The position numbers were made by a program, and so were the translations under genes. A DNA stretch of 20,799 nucleotides from an uncultured Bacilli bacterium (lineage in GTDB: Bacteria; Bacillota_I; Bacilli_A; RF39; UBA660): contig CAJUGE010000059.1 in assembly GCA_910586295.1 (NCBI GenBank), forward strand, positions 1 to 20,799, read 5' to 3'. Below the pieces are notes generated by a model, which searched no databases, was not told where the DNA came from, and saw nothing but the letters and a program-made list of their open reading frames with translations. Shown piece after piece: positions 7,607 to 14,719 of this stretch (its first letter is position 1; the number at the start of each line of letters is the position of its first letter).

Positions 7607-7665
7607 TTGACATACACTATGAATGTATAATTATGGTTATAAAGCATACGATAAGTATGGCTTAT
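7607..7665. promoter_or_regulatory. Divergent regulatory region with overlapping inverted repeats (candidate Xre operators)
   Basis: Between the XRE gene and the lipoprotein gene lie ATACA-N7-TGTAT (7612-7628), CATAC-N5-GTATG (7645-7659) and ATAAG-N5-CTTAT (7651-7665). A consensus TTGACA is at 7607-7612 on the plus strand and a TATAAT at 7626-7631, but their 13-base spacing is too short for them to be partners, so exact promoters are unclear. Repeated CATAC/GTATG half-sites suggest binding by the neighbouring regulator. Confidence 0.4.
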
Positions 7666-7687
7666 GTAAGGGTAGAAAGAGGAAAAG

Positions 7688-8791
7688 ATGAAAAAAATAA
7701 TATTAATAGTACTTGGACTAATAATAGTTACAGGTTGTTCAACTAAAGAGGTAGAAAAAATAAGCAAGTGGTAGAGACAAATGGTCTATTAAGTTATACT
7801 ATAGATGGGAAACTTGCAAGTGTTAAGCCTACAAAGGAAGATGGATATATAGTAAACAAGATAATATGTGATAATGGATCAGACTTAATGTGGGATAACG
7901 ATAATTGGGAAGTAGAACTTACTGAAGTAAAGAGTAAAGATAGATGTATGGTAGATTTTACAAAGGATATAAACTTCTGGATATAGAGTTATGGTAACAT
8001 CAAACGATACTTCAAGTTTAGATAGTTTATCGAAAGCTACAACAGAGAATGGAACAGTAATAATATATTCAACATCAAAATTAAAAAGTGTAAGTGGATG
8101 TAACGGAAGGGTAGAAGGAAATAAAGTAATAGTAAGTAATGTAACAGAAAATCAAATATGTAATATAACAATAGTCCCAACTTTAGCAGATACAATAAAA
8201 ATATCTTATCCACCAAATGAAGGAAGAACAGATTTTACAAAGATAGACAATGGAACACCTGGTTTATATACAGGAACAGATGACCAGGGAACTACATACT
8301 ATTTTAGTGGAGATGGAACAAATATGAATAACTGGGTGCGTTTTGCAGGCAAGCTATGGAGAATAATAAGAATTAATGGTAATGGAAGCGTAAGACTTTT
8401 GTATGCAGGGTATGGAGGAGAAGATGGATATATAGGGAGCGTGCAGGCGTATAATACAGGTGGACATCCAGCATATGTAGGATGGAAATATACAACTGGA
8501 GAAACTCTTGAAGCAAGTCGAGGAAACAAAAATAAGAGTAATGCGTATACAACAGTAGAAAACTGGTATAATGAGTTAAACAGTACCGATAAGAACTATA
8601 TAGATTTAGAAGCTATATATTGTAATGATAGAGATATAAGGAGTGGCTCGTATAGTACAAGTAAGACTTTTTATTATACAGTATATAGAAGATTAGCAGA
8701 GGGTAGAAATCCTGTTTTCACATGTGGCTCCACTTTGGATAGATTTACAACATTCGGATTAATAACTGCTGATGAGCCCGTATATATCTAA
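7688..8791 (+). pseudogene. 5' fragment of a surface lipoprotein gene, frameshifted and cut by an insertion
   Basis: The gene starts at ATG 7688 (ribosome-binding site AGAGGA) with a lipoprotein signal: MKKIILIVLGLIIVTGC, with lipobox VTGC and lipidated C17. The frame then hits TAG at 7772-7774. The same protein continues in the -1 frame (VVETNGLLSYTIDGKL..., to TAG 7984-7986) and returns to the original frame at about 7982 (YRVMVTSNDTSSLDS...). So one shift lies near the A run at 7755-7760 and a compensating one near 7980. The rest contains an Ig/Big-like stretch (VSGCNGRVEGNKVIVSNV), an FAGKLWRIIRINGNGSVRLL domain and a final DRFTTFGLITADE, where homology to the left-edge gene stops. The last residues PVYI and the stop come from the inserted element's inverted repeat. 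The C-terminal half resumes at 9724. Confidence 0.75.
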
Positions 8792-8799
8792 TGACAACT
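8785..8799 (+). repeat. Left terminal inverted repeat of the 942-bp element
   Basis: TATCTAATGACAACT is the exact reverse complement of 9712-9726. It supplies the TAA stop (8789-8791) that ends the 5' lipoprotein fragment. Its inner half also pairs with TAGTTGT at 8808-8814 to form a local hairpin. Confidence 0.8.
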
Positions 8800-8984
8800 A
8801 AAAATAGTAGTTGTATTCAAAAGTGAATACATTATTTTTCTTTTAAAATAAGCAACTGATTAACATTAACAACTGTTTTTAAATACAAATTTTAAGTTTT
8901 GTATTCATTTTTGCAAGTGCAAAAATAGTGGTGGTGCAACAAAAAACACCTGAAAGCCTTTATTTATAAGGCATCAGATGTTTT
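8794..8984 (+). other. Hairpin-dense non-coding region inside the element
   Basis: Five local stems can be drawn: ACAACTA/TAGTTGT (8794-8800 with 8808-8814), TGTATTC/GAATACA (8812-8818 with 8825-8831), AATACAAA/TTTGTATT (8882-8889 with 8898-8905), TTTTTGCA/TGCAAAAA (8908-8915 with 8918-8925), and a long interrupted hairpin from AAAACA (8943) to TGTTTT (8984) with AAGCCTT/AAGGC near its top. GAATAC at 8825-8830 can also pair with GTATTC at 8901-8906, allowing alternative folds. CAACT motifs recur at 8852-8858 and 8869-8875, echoing the terminal repeat. The last hairpin, with A and T runs on its sides, could be a bidirectional terminator. The whole could be transposase-binding ends, an attenuator or a small RNA. 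Confidence 0.5.
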
Positions 8985-9030
8985 CGTGGTGCATTGTCAT
9001 ATCCTGTTATTATTAAATATAATTTTTTAA

Positions 9031-9059
9031 TTAAATTTTATTTAAAATAATGGTATAAT
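9031..9059 (+). promoter_or_regulatory. Extended -10 promoter of the P-loop NTPase gene
   Basis: TATAAT at 9054-9059 is preceded by TGG, an extended -10. The -35 position, 17 bases upstream (TTAAAT, 9031-9036), is weak. Transcription would start near 9066, only about 10 bases before the chosen ATG at 9076. Confidence 0.55.
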
Positions 9060-9075
9060 TTGTATGGTGATACTT

Positions 9076-9723
9076 ATGAACAAAATTAATTTTTTTATAA
9101 ATAGTAAAAACATTTGTTTTAATCTTGATAAGATAGATATTTTAAGTAATAATGTAATATTTGTAACAGGCTTATCTGGATCAGGTAAGACAACGTTTGC
9201 TAGAAAAATATCGAAAGAATACAAAGCTACATTATTTGAACTAGATAATTTAGGTGGCTTCTTTGGTGAATATAAGGAAAGCGAAGAATTGATTCATAGT
9301 TTAACTGATAAATTTTTAAATATAAATTATGAATTAAAAGAAATTATTAGACAAGAAAAATATGTTGACTTAAAAATTAAAAACTTTGATAAGTATAGAT
9401 ATTGGACCAATAAATACATTGAATTTTTATTAGAATATGCAAAAAAGCAAGAGAGGATATTTGTATTTGAAGGAACTCAAATATTTAAGTGTATTAGTGC
9501 AGAGAAAATTAGTAGCAATCCTCTTATCATTATAGGAACAAGTTCTTTTATATCTTTGTTAAGAAGAATTAAAAGGCATTATAAGATTGACAAAGCAAGA
9601 AATAAACCTAATTTTTTTAAAAAGCATTTATGGAAACTTTTAAATGATTCTAAAAGATTGCATTTTAAAGATTTTAAGGAATTAAATAGATTTTTGGCTT
9701 TTTATAGAAACAGTTGTCATTAG
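9076..9723 (+). CDS. P-loop NTPase / adenylate-kinase-like protein, cargo of the inserted element
   Basis: This 215-aa cytoplasmic protein has a Walker A GLSGSGKTT (residues 32-40) directly after a beta strand NNVIFVT. A second strand IFVFEGTQIF (about 128-137) is Walker B-like, a third is PLIIIGTSS (149-157), and a LID-like basic cluster RRIKRHYK (163-170) follows. The layout is that of small-molecule kinase P-loop proteins (adenylate kinase/FlaR-like); the substrate is unknown. ATG 9076 is chosen over 9064 because GGTGA lies 5 bases before it. The last three residues and the TAG stop are encoded by the element's right inverted repeat. No partner gene or terminator accompanies it. It could be a stress, resistance or phage-defence kinase, but the sequence does not decide. 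Confidence 0.72.
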   Translation: MNKINFFINSKNICFNLDKIDILSNNVIFVTGLSGSGKTTFARKISKEYKATLFELDNLGGFFGEYKESEELIHSLTDKFLNINYELKEIIRQEKYVDLKIKNFDKYRYWTNKYIEFLLEYAKKQERIFVFEGTQIFKCISAEKISSNPLIIIGTSSFISLLRRIKRHYKIDKARNKPNFFKKHLWKLLNDSKRLHFKDFKELNRFLAFYRNSCH

Positions 9724-9726
9724 ATA
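9712..9726 (+). repeat. Right terminal inverted repeat of the 942-bp element
   Basis: AGTTGTCATTAGATA is the exact reverse complement of 8785-8799. It encodes the last residues and the stop codon of the NTPase gene. The lipoprotein 3' fragment begins within it. Confidence 0.8.
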
Positions 9727-10047
9727 ACGACTGGCGAAATAGCGTATGCAGGAGGAAATTATGGATTTGTAAGTCCACTCGCATATTATTACTTAAACGC
9801 AAACGGAGGAAGCTCAACAGGAACAAATTATTGGTGGACAATGAGTCCGTTTAGTTTTGATACTATTGGAAATGCTGGTTCAATGGTTTTTAAAGTTAAT
9901 GGAAGTTCTGGTGGGGCTGGTATATTAGCACTAGGATCTACTGGTATTAATGATGGTGTCATTCGTCCTGTTATCTCAATAAAGTCTAACGTTATAGTAA
10001 CAAATGGAGATGGCAGTGCAAATTCTCCATACGAATTAAGCCTTTAA
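9724..10047 (+). pseudogene. 3' fragment of the surface lipoprotein gene, separated from its 5' half by the insertion
   Basis: After the element the reading frame gives ITTGEIAYAGGNYG, then YYYLNANGGSSTG, YWWTMSP and VIRPVISIKSN, ending with NSPYELSL. This aligns motif for motif with the left-edge surface protein (EVSYAGG, YYYLNASGGSSTG, WWWTMSP, VVRPVVSLKS). It has no start codon or ribosome-binding site at the junction; the first in-frame ATG (9841) lies in the middle of the domain. It is in the same frame as the NTPase gene, separated only by the TAG at 9721-9723, so rare readthrough would fuse the two. The region between the TMSP and RPV motifs differs fully from the left-edge copy, consistent with a variable ligand-facing surface. 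Confidence 0.75.
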
Positions 10048-10071
10048 AAAGAACAAGTCTCATGATATACT
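10043..10071 (+). promoter_or_regulatory. Promoter of mscL
   Basis: TTTAAA (10043-10048), 17 bases, then TATACT (10066-10071) preceded by TGA. The same hexamers, spacing and TGn extension occur before the pilC-like gene at 10583-10611. Confidence 0.55.
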
Positions 10072-10097
10072 TATGCTTAGAAAGAGAGTAGTGTATT

Positions 10098-10520
10098 ATG
10101 AAAAAATTTATAAGTGAATTTAAGGACTTTATATCTAGAGGAAATGTTCTTGATATGGCGGTAGGTGTTATTATAGGTGGTGCTTTTGGAAAAATTGTAA
10201 CTAGCTTAGTAAATGATATTATTATGCCACTTTTTGGAATACTAATAGGCGGTCATGATTTTAGTGGACTCGTTCTAAAAATAAATGATGCAAAGATAAC
10301 TTATGGCGTATTTATTCAGAATGTAGTGGATTTTTTAATAGTTGCATTTTGTATATTTGTATTTATTAAAGCACTAAATAAATTAAAACGTAAAAAAGAC
10401 AAAGAAGAAGAGACTGCTGCACCCAAAAAAAACGAAGAAGTTTTATTACTAGAAGAAATAAGAGATCTACTAAAGAAAGATTTAAAGAATACTAAGAAGA
10501 AAAATACTAATAAAAAATAA
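10098..10520 (+). CDS. mscL: Large-conductance mechanosensitive channel MscL
   Basis: MscL is a homopentameric inner-membrane channel that opens under high membrane tension to release solutes during osmotic downshock. The N-terminal amphipathic helix and TM1 carry the family signature GNVLDMAVGVIIGGAFGKIV (residues 15-34), followed by SLVNDIIMPLFG. The periplasmic loop is short, TM2 is about residues 73-97 (FIQNVVDFLIVAFCIFVFIK), and the C-terminal helical bundle is highly charged and ends LLEEIRDLLKK plus a lysine-rich tail. The 140-aa length is typical. It is a single-gene unit with its own promoter and a terminator after it. Confidence 0.96.
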   Translation: MKKFISEFKDFISRGNVLDMAVGVIIGGAFGKIVTSLVNDIIMPLFGILIGGHDFSGLVLKINDAKITYGVFIQNVVDFLIVAFCIFVFIKALNKLKRKKDKEEETAAPKKNEEVLLLEEIRDLLKKDLKNTKKKNTNKK

Positions 10521-10542
10521 TTTATTAATCATTTACTTTACG

Positions 10543-10573
10543 CTTGTCATTTTATATATGACAAGTTTTCTTT
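10543..10573 (+). terminator. Rho-independent terminator of mscL
   Basis: CTTGTCAT (10543-10550) pairs with ATGACAAG (10558-10565) around a 7-base loop, followed by TTTTCTTT. It separates mscL from the pilus genes. Confidence 0.75.
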
Positions 10574-10582
10574 AAAATCTAC

Positions 10583-10611
10583 TTTAAATCTTTACATAGT
10601 TATGCTATACT
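10583..10611 (+). promoter_or_regulatory. Promoter of the pilC-prepilin peptidase operon
   Basis: TTTAAA (10583-10588), 17 bases, then TATACT (10606-10611) preceded by TGC. Because it overlaps the upstream ATG at 10602, that ATG cannot be the start and the GTG at 10644 is preferred. Confidence 0.55.
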
Positions 10612-10643
10612 ATATTATAGTAAAGAATAAGAGGAGTGGTCTT

Positions 10644-12503
10644 GTGAAAAAAATAGCAAAGGTTTTTAGCAAAGTTGGAAATGTATTGTCTTCTCTTATA
10701 ATTAAATTCTTTTCATTACTAGTAAATAGTATAATAGGTTTATTTAAGGAAATATACAGAACATTTAGTTATGCAGCAGTAGGACTATTTAAAACTTTTG
10801 ATTTTATATTTACAAAATTAATCACAGTATTTAGTTATCTAATTTATGGAATAATATTTATATTTAAGTGGATTGGAAAAATAACCTTATGGATTGGAAC
10901 ATTCGTGTATAAATATATCTTACGTACTATCGGTATAGAAATATATTCATTAGGGCGTGCTATAGGAAAAGGTGCATTTTGGAGTGGAAAGAAGATATTC
11001 TATGAACTACCATTATTTATAATAAACTCATTTAGTGATTTCTTTGACTATTTATCAAGAAAATTCAAAACAACTAAAGAAAGAATAGTCTATTTCTTTA
11101 AAAACACTCCAAAGAAAATTAAAACCTATTTTATAAACAAATGGAATAACCTAGCAATCATAAAACACTATAGAAACAAGAAAGAAAGAGAATTAGAAGT
11201 ATTATTAATAGATAAATTTGGTAAAGATGCAGAACGTTCTGAAAAGAAACAAACATTCCAATATTTAGCAAGAAACGGAGAAGGTAAACTAATAAAAGGC
11301 TACTTTTCAGCGTTATCAAAGTTGGACACTCACTCTTATTTGTTAGATGCTGGTTATGAAGTATATGAAATAAAGACAAATTGGTGGATAAACTTTACTC
11401 ATAATGAGTCTACATATTTAGATAGGCCAATGAAAAATAAAGACTTAATCTTCTGGTTAGCTCAGTTATCTACTTATATAAAAAGTGGTATTCCTCTTAC
11501 AGATGCAGTAAAAATATTAGCCGAGCAAGATAAAAGAAAAAAATACAAAAAAGTTTATGACTCTGTAGTATACGAGTTATCTGTTGGTGAAGCATTTAGT
11601 GAAGCACTAAAAAAACAAGGTAATGTATTTCCTCCTTTATTAATAAATATGGTTAAAGCTTCTGAATTAATAGGAGACCTAGAAAGCACATTGGATGACA
11701 TGAGTGCATATTATGAAGAAAAAGAAATTACTAGAAAACAAATGATAAGTGCATTAACATATCCTTCTATAATATTGATACTTGCAGTTGTAGTCGTTTC
11801 ATTTATGCTAATATACATTGTGCCACAGTTTGCAGATATTTATTCTGGACTAGGTTCAGAAGTTGGTGGAATGACACAATGGTTATTAAACTTATCTGCA
11901 TTCATGAAAAACAACGCAACAGTAATGTTATTAATTCTAATAGTGTTCTTACTTCTATATAGATATCTATTCAAGAAAGTTAAAGCTTTTAGAACTTTTA
12001 TGCAGTACATATATATGCACATACCTGTAGTTGGAAACTTAATTATCTATAACGAAATGAATTTATTTGCAAAAACTTTTGCGGTTTTAAATAAAAATAA
12101 TATATTACTAACCGATAGTATAGATATATTAAGTAAAATAACAGAAAATGAATTTTATAAAATGATAATGTATGATACAATATCTAACTTACTTAGAGGA
12201 GAAAAAATTAGCTTATCATTTAAAAACAACTGGGCAGTTCCAACACTAGCATATTACATGATAACTACTGGAGAATCAACTGGAGAATTATCTACAATGC
12301 TTGAAAAAGTAAGTGAATACTACCAAAGGGAACAACGTTCACTAGCGAATACATTAAAAACATTAATCGAGCCGTTTTTAATGGTATTCCTAGCTGTAGT
12401 AGTAGGTGGAATAATGATTGCAGTATTAGTGCCTATGTATGATGTAAGTAACGAAGTACTAAATCCTAGTACATCACATAACACTACAGTGACATTTGAT
12501 TAA
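10644..12503 (+). CDS. Type IV pilus / competence inner-membrane platform protein (PilC/GspF/ComGB family) with a long N-terminal extension
   Basis: This family forms the inner-membrane platform on which the pilus or pseudopilus is assembled, working with a PilB/ComGA ATPase. The usual start of the family (FQYLARNGEGKLIKGYFSA) appears only at about residue 205. Two T2SSF domains follow: about 267-395 (LAQLSTYIKSGIPLTDAVKIL, with TM about 375-395) and about 470-600 (LFAKTFAVLNKNNILLTDSI, with a C-terminal TM LMVFLAVVVGGIMIAVLVPMYD). The first 200 residues are extra: aromatic- and lysine-rich amphipathic or membrane helices. Start GTG 10644 (619 aa) has GAGGAG 7 bases upstream and lies after the promoter. 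The prepilin peptidase gene follows after 12 bases. Confidence 0.87.
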   Translation: MKKIAKVFSKVGNVLSSLIIKFFSLLVNSIIGLFKEIYRTFSYAAVGLFKTFDFIFTKLITVFSYLIYGIIFIFKWIGKITLWIGTFVYKYILRTIGIEIYSLGRAIGKGAFWSGKKIFYELPLFIINSFSDFFDYLSRKFKTTKERIVYFFKNTPKKIKTYFINKWNNLAIIKHYRNKKERELEVLLIDKFGKDAERSEKKQTFQYLARNGEGKLIKGYFSALSKLDTHSYLLDAGYEVYEIKTNWWINFTHNESTYLDRPMKNKDLIFWLAQLSTYIKSGIPLTDAVKILAEQDKRKKYKKVYDSVVYELSVGEAFSEALKKQGNVFPPLLINMVKASELIGDLESTLDDMSAYYEEKEITRKQMISALTYPSIILILAVVVVSFMLIYIVPQFADIYSGLGSEVGGMTQWLLNLSAFMKNNATVMLLILIVFLLLYRYLFKKVKAFRTFMQYIYMHIPVVGNLIIYNEMNLFAKTFAVLNKNNILLTDSIDILSKITENEFYKMIMYDTISNLLRGEKISLSFKNNWAVPTLAYYMITTGESTGELSTMLEKVSEYYQREQRSLANTLKTLIEPFLMVFLAVVVGGIMIAVLVPMYDVSNEVLNPSTSHNTTVTFD

Positions 12504-12515
12504 GGGGGAATTTAA

Positions 12516-13271
12516 ATGGAAGTATTAATAAGTATAATGATATTCCTATTTGGAATATGCTTGGGTAGTTTCTACTGTTGTATTGGTTATAGAATTCCAA
12601 ACAAAATAAGCACAGTAAAACCGAGTAGCTTTTGTCCAAATTGTAAGACACCACTAAAGTGGTATATGAACATACCACTTTTTTCCTTTATTTTTCTAAA
12701 AGGAAAATGTGCATTTTGTAAAGAAAAAATAAGTAAAATGTACTTTATAATAGAATTACTAGGAGGAATATTATTCTTATCATCATATTTATACTTTGGA
12801 CTAACAAAAGAATTTTTCATAATGATAGTATTAGTAAGTATGTTATTAGTTACAATAGTAACAGATTTTAGATACTATTATATAAGCGATCGAGTCATAG
12901 TTATTGGGACAATTCTAATTTTAGGAGTATACATATATTATATGGGACTAAAAGAAACGCTTTTTTATGTAGCTAGTGGTATAATTATGTTCTTACTTAT
13001 GTGGGTAATAAAGCTACTGGGTGATAAAGCATTCAAAAAAGAAAGCTTAGGTGGGGGAGATATTAAACTAATGATTCCATTAGGACTCTCTCTCGGAGTA
13101 ATAGATGCAGTCACTAGTTTACTAATATCATCTTCATTAGCGCTAATAGCAAGCATAGTAATGCTAAAGAAAAGTGAAGAAAATATTGTTCCATTCGGTC
13201 CCTTCCTACTATTAGGTACAATCATAATGTTTATATTAGCCTACAATGGAATAGGATTATTATATAAGTAA
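12516..13271 (+). CDS. Prepilin peptidase (PilD/ComC family, A24)
   Basis: This bifunctional integral membrane aspartic protease cleaves the leader of type IV prepilins and pseudopilins, and often N-methylates the new N-terminus. The 251-aa protein opens with the family motif LGSFYCCIGYRIP (residues 16-28). A cytoplasmic zinc loop holds C40, C43, C65 and C68 (CPNC and CAFC). The catalytic aspartates are D117 in TDFRYYYISD and D182 in the GxGD motif GGGDIKLM. The remainder is about seven membrane helices. GGGGG is the ribosome-binding site. It is in an operon with the PilC-like gene upstream and an unknown membrane protein 13 bases downstream. Confidence 0.93.
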   Translation: MEVLISIMIFLFGICLGSFYCCIGYRIPNKISTVKPSSFCPNCKTPLKWYMNIPLFSFIFLKGKCAFCKEKISKMYFIIELLGGILFLSSYLYFGLTKEFFIMIVLVSMLLVTIVTDFRYYYISDRVIVIGTILILGVYIYYMGLKETLFYVASGIIMFLLMWVIKLLGDKAFKKESLGGGDIKLMIPLGLSLGVIDAVTSLLISSSLALIASIVMLKKSEENIVPFGPFLLLGTIIMFILAYNGIGLLYK

Positions 13272-13284
13272 GGAGTTTAAAAAT

Positions 13285-14616
13285 ATGGAAAAAAAGAATC
13301 ATGTTTGGAAGATAATCGTAGGCGTAATCCTTGGAATAATATTATTTTTCGTGTTATTCATTCATTTTAAAGATAATCCAATGCAAGTATATAAAACTGT
13401 AATAAACAGTTTCTATACTAAACTAGATAGTAATTTAGAAAATATGGAAAACTTTAAAGTTAATCAAGAATTAGAACCAGTAAAAATAAACTCAAGGTTT
13501 AAATTTAACACAAATTTGGAAAATTTCGAAGAATATAATAATTTAGAATTTAATTATACTTCTTATATTGACTATCAAAAAAATGAATCTTTAGTAGAAT
13601 TAGTTATTAATAAAGATGAGTACTTAATTAAAACGATATTAGCCTTTTTAGAAGGAAACACTTATTTTAAAAATGATGAATTATTTGATAAAACAATTTT
13701 AATAAAAGGAAATGAAATAATAGACAATAATGGAATAGAGCTAAACAACAATGATTTAGATACAGAAGAACTAAGATATATTTTAAAAAGCTTTAAAGAT
13801 ATTACTATTAATTCATTAGATAAAAGTAACTTTAAAGTGATTAATGAAAGAGTAGATATAAAAGGTAAAAACTATAACGCAAAAAAATACATATATATTT
13901 TAGATGATGAAAATCAAAGAAGAACTGCAAGCTTTATAATAGAAAACATTCTAGATGATGCTGAACTATTAGAATATATTTCCAATTTATTTGGGAATAC
14001 CACCGAAGAAATGGAAAGATTATTAAATGATTCACTAGATAATATTGAAAGTAACGAAAGAGAATTAGAAACAATAAATGTATATATTTATATGTATAAA
14101 GATAAGGCGATTAGCTTTAGACTAGAGGAAGATGAAGTAAATATAATTTACAACAATATTGATGATTTTTTTGAATTTATAATAGAAAAATCTGATACAG
14201 AAGTGAAGCTTTATAAAGATGATGAAGACATAAAATTTTATATAAAGGAAAATGATGTAGAACTCTTTAATGGGTACATATCTTATACAGAAGATACATT
14301 CAAAGTAAACGTAACAATTGCTAACGATGTAATACCTATAAACCTATCTTTATCAATTGAAAACATAACTAAAGAAGATAACCAAACTCTATTTGATATC
14401 TCGCTAGAAACGAAAATGAATGTATTAGGAAATAATTATAACTTCTCTCTTGATGGGGATTTTGCAATGTCGGAATGTGAAGACTTACCATCATTCGATT
14501 TATCAAATGTGCAAGATATAAACACGCTAACAAACGAAGACATAGAAAGTATAACATTAAAGTTTAATGAAATTTTAACCAAACTAGGTATGAATAGTTT
14601 GATAAATCAAGAATAA
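13285..14616 (+). CDS. Unrecognised single-TM, extracellular-facing protein in the pilus operon
   Basis: I do not recognise this 443-aa protein. It has a basic N-terminus (MEKKNHVWK), one transmembrane helix (about residues 8-27, IIVGVILGIILFFVLFIHF) and no cleavage-like site, so it is probably anchored with its C-terminal 415 residues outside. That part is acidic, rich in Asn, Asp, Glu and Ile, almost free of cysteine, and looks like repeated beta-rich strands (for example DKTILIKGNEI, KAISFRLEEDEVNIIY, VTIANDVIPINLSLSIENI). The ribosome-binding site AAGGAG is close to ATG 13285, the gap to the prepilin peptidase is 13 bases, and a terminator follows, so it ends this operon. A role in pilus function or surface assembly is inferred from position only. 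Confidence 0.8.
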   Translation: MEKKNHVWKIIVGVILGIILFFVLFIHFKDNPMQVYKTVINSFYTKLDSNLENMENFKVNQELEPVKINSRFKFNTNLENFEEYNNLEFNYTSYIDYQKNESLVELVINKDEYLIKTILAFLEGNTYFKNDELFDKTILIKGNEIIDNNGIELNNNDLDTEELRYILKSFKDITINSLDKSNFKVINERVDIKGKNYNAKKYIYILDDENQRRTASFIIENILDDAELLEYISNLFGNTTEEMERLLNDSLDNIESNERELETINVYIYMYKDKAISFRLEEDEVNIIYNNIDDFFEFIIEKSDTEVKLYKDDEDIKFYIKENDVELFNGYISYTEDTFKVNVTIANDVIPINLSLSIENITKEDNQTLFDISLETKMNVLGNNYNFSLDGDFAMSECEDLPSFDLSNVQDINTLTNEDIESITLKFNEILTKLGMNSLINQE

Positions 14617-14620
14617 ATTT

Positions 14621-14646
14621 AAAGAACTTAAGTTCTTTTTTCTTTT
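14621..14646 (+). terminator. Rho-independent terminator of the pilus operon
   Basis: The self-complementary AAAGAACTTAAGTTCTTT begins at 14621 and is followed by further T. It lies 5 bases after the stop of the unknown membrane protein. Confidence 0.7.
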
Positions 14647-14719
14647 CTTATCTTTAAAATTGGAATTGTTCGCTAGCAATGGACTACAACTTATTATATA
14701 ATACACTTAGGTGGTAACA

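Larger units (their letters stand above)
8785..9726 (+). mobile_element. 942-bp inverted-repeat-bounded element carrying a P-loop NTPase gene, no transposase
   Basis: The segment interrupts a gene whose two halves are recognisable on either side. Its ends are perfect 15-bp inverted repeats: TATCTAATGACAACT (8785-8799) and AGTTGTCATTAGATA (9712-9726). If the outer TA pairs are target duplications, the repeat proper is 13 bp and insertion was at TA, as in IS630/Tc1-type elements. Inside are a hairpin-dense non-coding leader (8794-8984), an extended -10 promoter and one gene (9076-9723) ending in the right repeat. No transposase or integrase is encoded, so movement would need help in trans. The gene halves do not rejoin cleanly: about 20 bp are extra, and the codons for ITADE (left) and ITTGE (right) are both present, so recombination may have followed insertion. 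Confidence 0.65.

Noticed and set aside
7754..7765. Programmed -1 frameshifting at the A run in the lipoprotein gene
   Set aside because: The run does not form a proper X-XXY-YYZ heptamer in frame, no stimulating structure is apparent, and a second opposite shift follows, so indels are simpler.
8299..8529. Minus-strand open frame within the lipoprotein fragment
   Set aside because: It mirrors the Gly/Tyr-rich coding strand as Pro/Ser-rich sequence and lacks a ribosome-binding site.
10602..10643. ATG 10602 as start of the PilC-like protein
   Set aside because: It overlaps the likely -10 box, while GTG 10644 has GAGGAG at good spacing.
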